Assembly: GCA_027579435.1 (NCBI GenBank)
Contig: JANBPK010001005.1
Span: forward strand, 1 to 29,592
Source: Candolleomyces eurysporus
Lineage: Eukaryota > Basidiomycota > Agaricomycetes > Agaricales > Psathyrellaceae
Length of the DNA: 29,592 bases
Reading direction: 5' to 3'
How positions within the stretch are numbered: position 1 is the first letter of the stretch; each line of letters begins with the position of its first letter. A program made the translations under genes and the position numbers. The notes below the pieces were generated by a model that saw only the letters and a list, made by a program, of their open reading frames with translations, made no database searches and was not told where the DNA came from. Shown piece by piece: positions 20,086 through 29,592 of the stretch.

Positions 20086-21562
20086 GGTGGTGAGCGCTCT
20101 AGCATGGGAGAAGTTCAAGTTCAAGGAAGGATAAATATTATTATCAAAGCTGCACCGGAAGCGAAGGGCGCTGGCGCGGATGAACGTACCTCAATTTACC
20201 TCAGATATCCCCGAAATGCACTTTGCCGCCCCCTTGGACCTTGGACCCCGTATACGTATGTAGCGAGCTAAGGAGTGACAAGGTCAAAATTTTCTCCTCC
20301 TCGGTTCCTCAATTTTACGAATAGGGGTTTTGGTGGCACAACCGGAGCGCTATGTATATGAGACAGAGACTCGGTCGTCGTAGAGAAATGTTTTGGCTTC
20401 TTGGACTGGAACATGAGTTGGCTAAGGTGGCTTCTTAGGAGTTCTCAGGAGAGCCCTGCGACTGATAGCACCCGCCGCCGGCGCCGACATGTTTTTGCTG
20501 CTAAAGGATCCGGCAGGCGTTTCCTTTCTTTCAGGTAAATCCTCCTGAGCGGGTCTGGCTTCCTTAGAAGGAGGAATAGGACTTTAAATAAAAAGGAGGC
20601 CTTGGGACTTGTTGGAAAATTGAATTCGATGGTAGTGCGTTTTTCCACTGACTATAGTGCACAAAAACTCGCGTTCTTGGCTCCATTTGTCACAAAGATG
20701 TTCTTCTCTTCCTCCTGAAGCTCCTCCGATTCTCGTATCCGCCCTTTTGCTTGAAATAGGCGAAAACCAGCACATGCCAGTGGATGGTGATGCACCGGTG
20801 ACGGGTCAGGCGTTCCAGTACCGTGCCACGAACAGAAGGGGTTTTCCAGCGTCTATGGCAAAAATATTCATTGGTAGCGACGGATTAAGAGGAGCCGCCG
20901 AGTGGGTCAGCAACGTTTTTGGCACAGCAAACGTTACAGACAGCGGTCGACTTCAATAACTGTCGCTGTTCGCAGTGAAATATATCAGGATCAATGTCAA
21001 CCAAGCTGATTGAACGAAATTATCAAATGTGGGGTCGAGGGAGGATCTCGGACGATCTCACATGCACATCTTCTGTACCCGGCGAAAGGGAGGATTTTCG
21101 CCATCGTTGGTTGGCCTATTAATAGGGGGTCAGAGTCTCTGTGCACGCACACGTGTTTCCACCAAGAAATGCTGCTAGCGATGGAGTCGTAAGAAAAAGA
21201 CTACGCACAGATCCAGGAATAATTGGACAGGTTCCGCAGTTCATTAAGCCTGTTATTCTTGTATGACCACCGTGCAAGCGAATTAATTGCAACGAAAGAT
21301 TGAAAGGTTCATAGGCGCCGGCAACAGGCAGACAAAAGGCAGCGTTCCCACGGTCGGACGAACCTATCAGTTTCCCTTTGTTGAATTCAGCCCTCTTCCT
21401 GTCACCACATCTCGTCCCCTCGAGCTCGTCGTCTGCGACAGCGTCGACGGCGCTCTCATCGCTGTACACACCACTGCTCGACTCTCTCCCTTCGTCGCGC
21501 AAAATTCTGACTCATAGCACCTAGCAACCCCAGTTTTCTTGTCCACCTGGCTCCCAGCCCTG
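20086..21562. other. Divergent intergenic region between PC-esterase and Kin4-like genes
   Basis: About 1.5 kb between two start codons. Frames at 20657-20959 (+, GTG start) and 21119-21502 (-, TTG start) lack an ATG at their start and show no motifs. The last 200 bp before 21563 are pyrimidine-biased, as expected for a kinase leader. A 5' UTR intron cannot be excluded. Confidence 0.45.
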
Positions 21563-24500
21563 ATGGCACCAACACACCACTCTACGAGCCTTCAAATCCC
21601 CCAGATAGATCCAGAACCCGGATCGTCAAGGCATAGTCCAGCACACCCCTCGCCAGCGCAATCGTCGTCGACCTCGCAGTACCGTCCGGCGTCCGTTGCT
21701 GTCCACACAGCGACGCCGTCCTCACAGAGCCCGCACCCATCATCCAGCACATCCCGAAGACAGCAACGCGCGTCGCACAGCGTCGTCTCGGGCTCCTCCA
21801 ATGCTCATGAGCAGGCTAATGGTCATCCTCGTCCAGAAGCTCCGCTTTATCCGGACGTCTATGCCCACCCTGCTGCAGTAGCGTATGCAGCTGCACATTC
21901 ACGCCGCCCCATCCCAAAATTTGGCCCGTACCTTCTGTTGCAAACACTCGGGGAGGGTGAATTCGGGAAAGTCAAACTCGGTCTTCACTGCCAATGGGGA
22001 GAAGAAGTCGCCGTCAAACTCATCCGGCGTGGAAACATTGACAGCACCGTCCGCATGTCCAAGGTTGAGAGGGAAATTGAAGTTCTTCGTGTACGTCACA
22101 CTATNCTTGATATCTACCTTGTGCTGATCCTGGGACCAGTCTNTGAAACACCCCAACATCGTCCGTCTCTACGACGTGATTGAAACGGACAAGTATATCG
22201 GCATCATCCTGGAATACGCGTCTGGAGGAGAGCTCTTCGACCACATCTTGGCCCATCGTTATCTCCGCGAAAAGGACGCTGCCAAGCTGTTCTCTCAACT
22301 CATCTCCGGCGTTTGGTACATTCACCAGAAGAAAATTGTCCATCGCGACCTCAAGCTGGAGAATTTGCTCCTCGACCGTCACAGAAATGTGATCATTACC
22401 GATTTCGGTTTTGCCAACAAGTTCGAGCACCGTGCAGACGATCTCATGCAAACGTCATGCGGTAGCCCATGCTACGCCGCCCCNGAACTCGTCATCAGCG
22501 AAGGCCTCTACGTGGGGAGTGCAGTCGATATCTGGAGTTGCGGTGTCATTCTCTACGCCATGCTGGCAGGTTACCTTCCTTTCGACGATGACCCTGCGAA
22601 CCCAGACGGAGACAACATCAACTTGCTTTACAAATACATCGTCAACACACCCCTTTCCTTCCCGGACTACGTTTCTGCAGAAGCGAGGGACCTTCTCAGC
22701 CTCATGCTGGTCCCCGATCCCACGCGACGTGCCACTTTGGATACCGTCATGCGCCATTCATGGCTAGCCGCATACCAGGGTACTTTACGAACCGACGGCA
22801 TCCCAGCAGCTTTTGGCAAGAGCGTGGCAGACTTGGAAAAGATCGACTTCGAACAGCGTCAACAGAAACGCATGGCGTATAGGAAGCAGATCAAGGCTGC
22901 TGCTGCTATCAATAACGATGCAACCCCTTCTCCTCGGACCCAGAGCCATCGACCGGAACCGTCCTCAGCTGCTCCGTCAGCTTCCCAGCGAAGCCGGTCC
23001 ACCCAACCGGAATACCTTTATGATTCTTCTCTCGACCAATCCGTTACGGCCAACAACACTCCCCCTGTTCCTGCCGTTACCACACCGAAGCAGAATGGAA
23101 CTGCTCCCAAGACCTTCGAGAGCCCGGCGGCTCTCGGACTGAGCGAGGATGATCCCTTTGCTGCGCCAGGCGGCGCCAAGACCAATAGTGTCGTCGTAAC
23201 TACTACGACCACCACCTCCTCTTCGACAAAGCAGCGAGCGCCNGTCGACGAAAATCGACAACAGCCTTCGTCTTCTCTTTCACCCACCGAGGTAAAACAA
23301 TCAACGTCAACGAAGGGTCATCGATCGAGTACTAGTGGCGGCAGCGCGGGAGCTTTCCGTCACACCATCCANGTCGAGTATGACGACAAGCCGACGACAC
23401 GTAGAAGTGAAGACAAGAAACGCGAAAGGAGTGGTAGTCAGGGTCAAAGTCAAGCTCCTACCTCCCCTTCGTCGAACCAGCAAACGCCCACCAAGGAGCG
23501 ACGCCCATCGCAAGGTGGTCATGGTGTCAAACCTCTTCCCACTCAGCCTTCGACAGTCCCTTCATCGTACAAGGCACCACCCCAGGCTCCTCCGACTCCG
23601 AAAGGTCCCTCCTCCACCTCGCAACCCGGTGGTAACATAACCCCGGTGAAAACGACTGCGCCTAAGCCCGAGACGCCGAACATTAGTATCTCATCTCCCC
23701 CACTTTCGCCGTCCTTTCCGACCGATCCATCCAGGACAAAGTCCAGGGACACCAGCAGCCAAACCTCCCTCTCCTCCACAAAAAAAGGGCACAAAAAGGG
23801 AAAGTCTAGCCTCGACAAGCTAGGCTTGGGTAAAATCTTTGGGAATGGAGGTTCATCATCAGCGCCTCCTCCTCCCGTCCCCCCTTTGCACAACGGGAGC
23901 GGGAGTCTGTTGCAGTCTCCCACCTCTGCTCATGACGGTCCGGCTCGAGTTCCATCGGAGGGCCAGAGCAGTACTTCGTCTGTTGCTGCGCATTCGGATA
24001 AGGAACACCAGGGGTCGTCTGCGACAGAGAAGGGAAAGAAAAGTCGAAGGAACACGTTGACGGTCATGGTTGAGCCTTTCATTGGGACGATGAGGCGGAA
24101 GGGGAAGGGTGCCCAGACTCCTTCGACTGCTACTCCTGCTGACGGGTCGAGTGTGGCNAGTAAGGCGAGTCAGAAATCCAATACCTCGTCGCATCGGGAG
24201 CCACCCCACACTGCCACGACGCCTGTCGCCGCGAATGCCCCTCCGTCTTCATTTCATGCCTCCACCGCGACAGGAGTAACAGATGCTCACCCGGAGGCGC
24301 CGGTTTTTGTGGAGTCTCAGGACCTACCCCCTGATGGCTATGCCGGAATGAACGCTTCGAGCAGCAAAGCTCGCAAGGTCATGCAATGGTTCCGTACAAG
24401 ATCGAAGGGTAGGGAGTCGATGGGTGTCGAGGGTTCGTACGAAGGAGATGTATCGATGATGGATAGGGAGGAGACACCCACTCAGACTCAACACAAGTAC

Positions 24501-25545
24501 AGAAGAGGATTTTCGGCCTCCAGCAACACCGTGAACCAGGTGCCCCCCGCCACAGCTGGAGTTCATGGCAAAGAAGGGTCGTCGGCCCACCTTAGCGTGA
24601 CTCAGGCTCCACAGAGTGCGTCTGCCAAGTTTGCGGCGCCTGGCCATCCCACGAGGAGTGCGAGTACGACTGGGGAGCCGTCCTCGTCTAGTTTCGTCGC
24701 GAGGTTCAGGAACTCTGTCACCGTAGGCGGGTTTGCAGGAGGACACGGTGGTCATCACCAGACTCCAGGCAAATCTTCTTCCTCCCACCCTCACGGACAA
24801 CTGCGTATTCACCATGGTGCTGTTGATCAGACCACGATTACGACGAGGCCCCCGCCTGAGGTCATGGCGCATGTGAAGACGGTTTTGGAGGGGATGGGTG
24901 TGGAGATTCAGATTGAGAGTGATTACAAGTATAGGTGTATTAGGGCGAAGAAGAAGAAGGGGACTATGTCGGCGGCCACAGGTGCGAATGGCGCGACTTC
25001 ACCCAGCCTTGCTGCTGTGCAGATGTCTGGTAGTGCTGCTTCAAACGGGGTAAGTAAAGCGTGTCTGCCCGTCTCCTTTTCATTATATCTTCTTCGCACA
25101 CATGCTGATCTCTCTTTATTATTCTCAGGTGGACAGACGTGGTCTGCCTCTTCCATCTCCCTCGGCATTCTCTGGGACGGGTGGAATGCTGCGTGGATTG
25201 CTCATGAGGCGACAGTCGTCTCAGGTGTCGACTTCTGCTTCGCAACCTTCGTTGGCGTTTGATGATGAGACGTCGGTTGTTGTCAGCGAGCCGTTAGTTA
25301 TGAGCGACGCGGCGTATGGAGACCCTTCCCAGGATGCTGGCGATGAAGTTCGATTCTCGGTCGAGCTTACTCGGATCGATCGACTCACTGATACCTACTC
25401 CTTGGATATCCGGAGACTTAAGGGTAATCTGAGGAGCTACAAATTCCTTTACGATACCATTAGACAGTGAGTTCTGTTTTCTTTTTGTTGTCCTTCGGTT
25501 GCTGACGAGGGACCGATTTGCAGACGAGCGGATCTACAACGCTAG
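21563..25545 (+). CDS. Kin4-type Ser/Thr protein kinase with C-terminal KA1 domain
   Basis: A CAMK-like kinase of the Kin4/Frk1 group; in yeast Kin4 guards spindle position and delays mitotic exit. Exons are 21563-22090, 22140-25049, 25129-25466 and 25524-25545, 1265 aa. Kinase domain about 120-395: glycine loop GEGEFGKVKLG, Lys152 in VAVK, HRDLKLEN (244-251), DFG (264-266), and activation loop QTSCGSPCYAAPE with Thr281 as the likely activating site. All catalytic residues are present. A Ser/Pro/Thr-rich, probably disordered linker of roughly 690 residues follows. The KA1 domain begins near 1080 (PPPEVMAHVKTVLEGMGVEI), is interrupted by a low-complexity insert of about 90 residues that holds an intron, and ends with YSLDIRRLKGNLRSYKFLY. 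KA1 domains bind anionic membrane lipids and can inhibit the kinase. The last exon is only 22 nt. Five Ns fall inside the coding exons. Confidence 0.93.
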
Positions 25546-26240
25546 ATTTCCCACCTCAAGAGGCTCTGGAATTACGAATTAATCACCGATCACCAAACAA
25601 CTATATTCTTTCTTCTTCGGATGGGATTTTACTCAATTCCCTCTCACTTTTGATATCATCTTGTGCCCAAAGTGTTTCATTTTACCCTGCTTAATGCCTT
25701 TTTCTCCTTGTGTTTTTTTTTCTTCTTCGTGTCTGAAACTACCTTTATCGTATCTCGCCCCCGTAATACTTCCTCATCCCACTCTATCCAAAGTTTCTGA
25801 CTATCTTCGCTGCTCCTGGCTACCTCCACCTCCCTACCCCTCCTACTCTCACCTATGCAAACACTCGTCTTTTATCTTCTCTGCCTTCCATCCATTCTAC
25901 CCGGCCTACCTTCCTACCCCTGTCCATGATTCTCCAAAAGCTCCCCCATTTTTTTTATCTTGATTTCTAAACTCCATCCATTCATCCACGCACTTCAACA
26001 TCTCCAAATTCCATCACCTTGTGTGCAGAAACTCATCATTAGCATGATTTTCCTTTGAGGCCTCCTGTGTATCTAAACACTTTCCGCCGTTCGGTTCTAT
26101 CCAGTGTGTCTGTTTTTTCTATAAAGCGTCTCGTCTCGAATCGACCCCGACTAGTTCCCTACCCACTTACCTGTCTTATATATCCCCCATTTGTGTTATC
26201 ATATTATTCTTTTCATTGCCGTGTTCCTTGCTTTGAGATA
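25546..26240 (+). other. Pyrimidine-rich 3' flank of the kinase gene
   Basis: The plus strand is heavily C+T from about 25590 to 26230, with almost no purine runs. A 100-codon frame at 25661-25963 has the Ser/Pro/Phe/Leu bias expected from such DNA and starts with an ATG, but has no motif. I read this as 3' UTR or intergenic DNA. Confidence 0.4.
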
Positions 26241-27532
26241 CGACTCGGAGCTTCGCCTCCTCACGCTCTAGTGCGAATGGTGCGGTCCGAGGGTTTGAAT
26301 TGTGGGCGCTGTCCCAGGGTTCAAAAAGGGGTGGCGGTAGGGCACAGTGTGTCTCGGGTTGACATGTCACAGTATGTATAGGGATTTACTTGAGAAGAGG
26401 AACCCTGGATTGGCACAGCACCATATGCTAGCCACGTAAATAAGCGCGCGCTGTGGCAATTGTCCCGCTTACTTTGTACCCTGTATTTCGCAGATCCTGA
26501 CAGCTTGAATACATTACACCTTATTAACATAAATTAAGGATGATCGAGAGTGGCGAATGGGTGGCCTGAGGCAGTGAGCCAAGGAGCGTCCAGAGGGAGG
26601 GACAGATTGGGGGGGCCGAAACGCCGGAGATCTCTACCCCACAGCGTCAAAGCAGGGATCACTACCGTGACTAGGCTCCGTCTCGGTCGGCTATTGCNCA
26701 GGGTCAAGACGTCTACACCGTCCCACAAGGTCGACAGTCGACAGTGCTGATTGGTGGGCCCATGCAAGACGGCTCAATGGGCCACGGAAACTGCGCATGT
26801 CAATGGCGAATCTTAGTAACTGCATCTTTCTATTTTCCCTCCCCCGAAAGCGGTCAGCAATATGACTCTTTTGAAGATCTTGGGAGGATGGTGTCGGCGT
26901 CGGCCCGTCAGGATGCTCTCGTCCNTAATGAGCCCTGTCCGAACTGACTCGGGTGGTCGGACTCAGAGTACCGAAGGTGCACTTACGGTAAGTCGGACCC
27001 TGCGCACGTAAATTGGGTGGGTTGTAGTAAACGGCAGAAATGCTGTTTGATTCTATTAAAATTCAATGCTTCCTTTGACTTTAGGCTGGTCAAGGCTTTA
27101 ATGCAACCCACAATATGAACTGCCACTGTACATTAACNTTTNATGGGGTCATTTCACCATTGTATTGGAAGANGTGCAAGTGGACCTCGTTGTATGTGTA
27201 GGTCCGGAGTCTCCTTGGCTAGTGGAAGCATTTCACCATTCACGCGTGTGAAGGGTAACTATTTCCCCAAAACTGAATCAAAGACACGCATGGGTAAACG
27301 GCCTTGATGCTCGCCCATTCGCTCATTTCTCCGTACCCATGCCGTACATTCTTGTTTTATTCTCTCGGTGTTGCAGGGAACCTGGAGGGGTGGGGACGCA
27401 GAGTCCGTGATATGCCCAAAATGGCGGCGTCCATTGCCTCATGACAGCCCGAAAAGGGTAGCGAGCCCCTGTTTATTGATTCATACCCTTGTTTGACTTG
27501 GGACCTTGGACTTGCACCCTTTTTGCGTGTGC
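26241..27532. other. Intergenic region between the kinase and the KA1-only gene
   Basis: About 1.3 kb with no supported gene. It has five Ns. One 12 bp direct repeat (CATTTCACCATT at 27150-27161 and 27229-27240) is visible. Short frames on both strands are motif-free. No remnant of a kinase domain was recognised here. Confidence 0.45.
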
Positions 27533-27540
27533 TATATAAG
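27533..27540 (+). promoter_or_regulatory. TATA box of the KA1-only gene
   Basis: TATATAAG lies 172 bp before the ATG at 27705, or about 116 bp in the mature transcript if the proposed leader intron (27627-27682) is removed. Its presence suggests the gene has its own promoter. Confidence 0.5.
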
Positions 27541-27626
27541 TGGCTCGGGCCAGCTTTGATTGTAGATTCAGGTTTCTCCTGTTCCCCCACGTCCACNCAA
27601 ATCCACGCTTCAGCTTCCCTAGCCAG

Positions 27627-27682
27627 GTGAGCTTACTGGTCCCCAGTCTCGTCGCGCATCATGCTCATTCACTATCTCGCAG
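27627..27682 (+). other. Probable 5' UTR intron of the KA1-only gene
   Basis: A 56 bp segment starts GTGAGC and ends CTCGCAG, the size and ends typical of introns in this window. It lies between the TATA box and the ATG. Confidence 0.45.
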
Positions 27683-27704
27683 AACATATCCTTCCCATAT
27701 CTCA

Positions 27705-28562
27705 ATGGCANCCATCGCTCCTCCTTTGTTGCACAAGAAATCGAGCTTCATGATGGGCGGGAACGCGAACGGAAGCGGGCTCGAATGTCTTGGATACCAC
27801 CGAGGCGCGATAGACACGACCACCGTGACCACCAAGCCTCCACCGATGGTCATGAACACTGTACGCCGTGTATTACAAGANCTTGGTATTCAGGTGCAAG
27901 AGGAGAGCACGTACAACTACCGATGCATCCGGGCGAGGCGACAAGACTCGTCCGAAGAATCCCTGATGGTACGTACACTCGGCCTATTATCATCAGCACG
28001 CGTCACCGCTCCCTCGCCTTCCTTTTCTCTCGAGTGAGGCTGTTCTTTACCCCGTTCATGGTCAGCAGACTGGTATGATTCGATGCGTATGAATTGAATC
28101 ATCNCGGTCTTCACTGGCAGATGGACGTGTGTTCTTCTCAGAGCGCGTTATCATATCAAAATTCATATCATATCAGTTTCATAGGACTGATTTGATGGGC
28201 GCGCCCTCATCTACCATCTGCTATTTCTATATTGACTTTGTCACTTACCATTTTCGAATCTTTAGGANTCCCAAAGCAGTACTGGTAAAGGCGTGTACGG
28301 CCCGCCGTCCGAAGACCCAGGTGATGAAGTCCGAATGTCTATCGAGCTTACGAGGCTGGAAGGCCTGAGTGACACGTATAGCCTCGACATCCGACGGCTG
28401 AAGGGNAACTTGCGAAGCTACAAGTTCTTGTATGACACCATCAGAGAGTACGTGTGCCGACTTATTTTTCATCTCGGGATGCCAGTCCCGTCATGTTATT
28501 CATCTCAAATAATTAACGTCTGACTCTGGTCCTTTCACAGAAAAGCTGCCTTGTCGCGTTAA
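27705..28562 (+). CDS. Stand-alone KA1-domain protein, paralogue of the Kin4-like C-terminus
   Basis: A 155-aa protein in exons 27705-27968, 28266-28447 and 28541-28562. It has no kinase domain. Residues from about 29 (GAIDTTTVTTKPPPMVMNTV) to the end align along the whole KA1 region of the kinase 2.2 kb upstream (GAVDQTTITTRPPPEVMAHV). Over the last 57 residues I count 44 identities by eye, including YSLDIRRLKGNLRSYKFLY. The last intron interrupts the same codon position in both genes (AGA CA|A and AGA GA|A, phase 2), and both end in a tiny 22-nt exon. KA1 domains bind acidic phospholipids and can mask kinase activity, so a membrane-binding competitor or regulator is a reasonable inference. 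The first coding intron (297 bp) is unusually long and may hide an alternative small exon. Four Ns fall in the exons. The ATG follows the leader intron and begins MA.IAPPLLHKKSSF. Confidence 0.82.
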
Positions 28563-29116
28563 AGGACTCGCTAGACCCCCATTAGGGATTTGCTCAGGGA
28601 TGCAGCCCAAAATCATTCACCCTCGACGTCGAACTCGGAGTTCCCGCCTGACGGAAGACGACTGTTTTTAATGACCTTGACGAATCCCAAACACGTTACT
28701 CATTCACTCGGCACTTTTTTTTCACTTGTATTCTATTTAGAAGAAGGCTGGCCTCACACGGACGGGATGTAGGAGTAGGGAGTTGCATATAGAGAGTGCC
28801 TCGCGCGACGAGGTACAACAGAGCATTTGTAGCAAACCCAAATTATCCATTACGGACACCACACTTGTAAAATACCAATTAGACACGGGTTTGCACGATG
28901 CATCTATTGGAGGAAGGAACGACATATGAGCGCTGAGCCAACGACACGAGTACGGTCATGAAATCTATAGAGACAGACAATCCATATAATGGGATAAATA
29001 GTGAAATAGAAACCTCAATCGCGTTTAGGTATAAGGNAAAAAAGAAAAGAGTGAAATGGTGGATATAATATCGTCGCATCTGAGCTAGACGCAAACAACC
29101 TTCGTCCATCCGAAAA
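28563..29116. other. Convergent intergenic region
   Basis: It lies between the KA1-only gene (+) and the partial gene (-) that ends at 29117. No gene is supported. Frames on both strands are short and have no motif. Confidence 0.45.
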
Positions 29117-29592
29117 TCAGCAAGCAACCTCACCCTCCGCCACCAACAGCCTCGACCCTTCATCTCCATTCTCGTCCAAGTTGGCGACAAGCTCCTCCGC
29201 CAACAACTCCTCATCCTTCTCCTTCTTCACCACCACCCCACCTCCGAGACCAGCCAAGTTCCGATCAACCTTCGAGCTACCCCGTCCCTCCTCGTCAACG
29301 GGCGTAGTCGCCGGAGTGCTCGAGTCCGACCTCTCTGAGAACGGAGACAAAAGCTGCGTGGTAGACCCCATGCTACTGGTACTCGCCGGACTCGTATTCG
29401 CAGTCTTCCACCCAGCATCGGACGAAGTGCGATTCGGAGCTACAGTTTGCGAATCCAAGGCCGCGCCACTGGTAATACTATCCCCGTAATGATGATTCTC
29501 CTGATCGTCCTGGTGCATCAAGTTCCCAAGAAGCTTATCGTTCGCAGCCAGCATGTCGAGCTGCAAGGGCGGAGGGACAACGACGCGCTTGC
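29117..29592 (-). CDS. C-terminal part of an unrecognised protein, cut by the window edge
   Basis: The frame is open from the right edge to a TGA at 29117-29119 and gives about 157 residues. It starts (at the edge) KRVVVPPPLQLDMLAANDKL, a helix-like block, then HQDDQENHHYGD, then a Ser/Thr-rich stretch (SSMGSTTQLLSPFSERS) and an acidic lysine-containing end (VVVKKEKDEELLAEELV). The tail looks disordered and regulatory. I do not recognise the protein. The start and the main domains must lie beyond the window. Confidence 0.6.
   Translation of the reverse strand, partial: KRVVVPPPLQLDMLAANDKLLGNLMHQDDQENHHYGDSITSGAALDSQTVAPNRTSSDAGWKTANTSPASTSSMGSTTQLLSPFSERSDSSTPATTPVDEEGRGSSKVDRNLAGLGGGVVVKKEKDEELLAEELVANLDENGDEGSRLLVAEGEVAC

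Noticed and set aside
20657..20959. 100-codon plus-strand frame upstream of the kinase
   Set aside because: GTG start, no motif, no convincing splice sites; an internal ATG would leave only about 60 residues.
21119..21502. 127-codon minus-strand frame antisense to the kinase leader
   Set aside because: TTG start and no recognisable domain; likely a chance frame.
25050..25262. Read-through end of the kinase frame past 25049
   Set aside because: It enters a clear GTAAGT...TTCTCAG intron; splicing restores the second half of the KA1 domain in another frame.
26260..26380. Possible tRNA-like text with a GGTTCAA segment
   Set aside because: No matching A box and no cloverleaf could be drawn; no tRNA supported anywhere in the window.
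26055..26381. 108-codon plus-strand frame between the kinase and the KA1-only gene
   Set aside because: No motif; Ser/Leu/Arg-rich composition of intergenic DNA; no promoter or splice support.
1..29592. CRISPR arrays, insertion sequences or a biosynthetic gene cluster
   Set aside because: No spaced repeats, transposase text or terminal repeats were seen, and the lone P450 has no pathway genes beside it.

Overview
The window looks like about 30 kb of a draft nuclear genome assembly from a mushroom-forming basidiomycete (Agaricomycetes). Reasons: genes on both strands are broken by many 41-70 bp GT-AG introns, with CTRAC-type branch points where I looked. Base composition is near-balanced. The gene content includes a fungal-type FunK1 kinase and a basidiomycete-style P450. 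The species cannot be named from the sequence. Scattered single Ns mark a draft or a dikaryotic consensus.

Layout, left to right. A TATA-driven NADPH-dependent diflavin reductase of the Tah18/NDOR1 family (+) is followed by an unrecognised, possibly broken locus (+, about 2.87-4.21 kb). A ten-exon cytochrome P450 (-) comes next. A 2 kb intergenic stretch with a long pyrimidine-rich tract leads to a two-exon protein of unknown function (+, 8.6-9.3 kb), a three-exon small protein with a cysteine-rich tail (+, 9.6-10.1 kb) and a FunK1-family kinase-like gene lacking both catalytic aspartates (+, 10.9-13.0 kb). A RhoGEF-PH-FYVE protein (-) converges on it. That gene is divergent from SAICAR synthetase ADE1 (+), which converges on an SGNH/PC-esterase (TBL-like) type II membrane protein (-). 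A large Kin4-type kinase with a C-terminal KA1 domain (+, 21.6-25.5 kb) follows. After 2.2 kb comes a small gene encoding only a KA1 domain, clearly paralogous to the kinase's own C-terminus. The window ends inside the 3' part of an unrecognised minus-strand gene.

The genes do not form an operon or an obvious biosynthetic cluster. Most are housekeeping or signalling genes: electron supply to cytosolic Fe-S assembly, purine synthesis, Rho/phosphoinositide signalling and mitotic-exit type kinase signalling. The strongest candidates for something undescribed are the tandem stand-alone KA1 gene, which may compete with or modulate the neighbouring kinase, and the FunK1 pseudokinase. All exon borders were derived by hand from splice consensus, reading phase and remembered family patterns. 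No database search was run.
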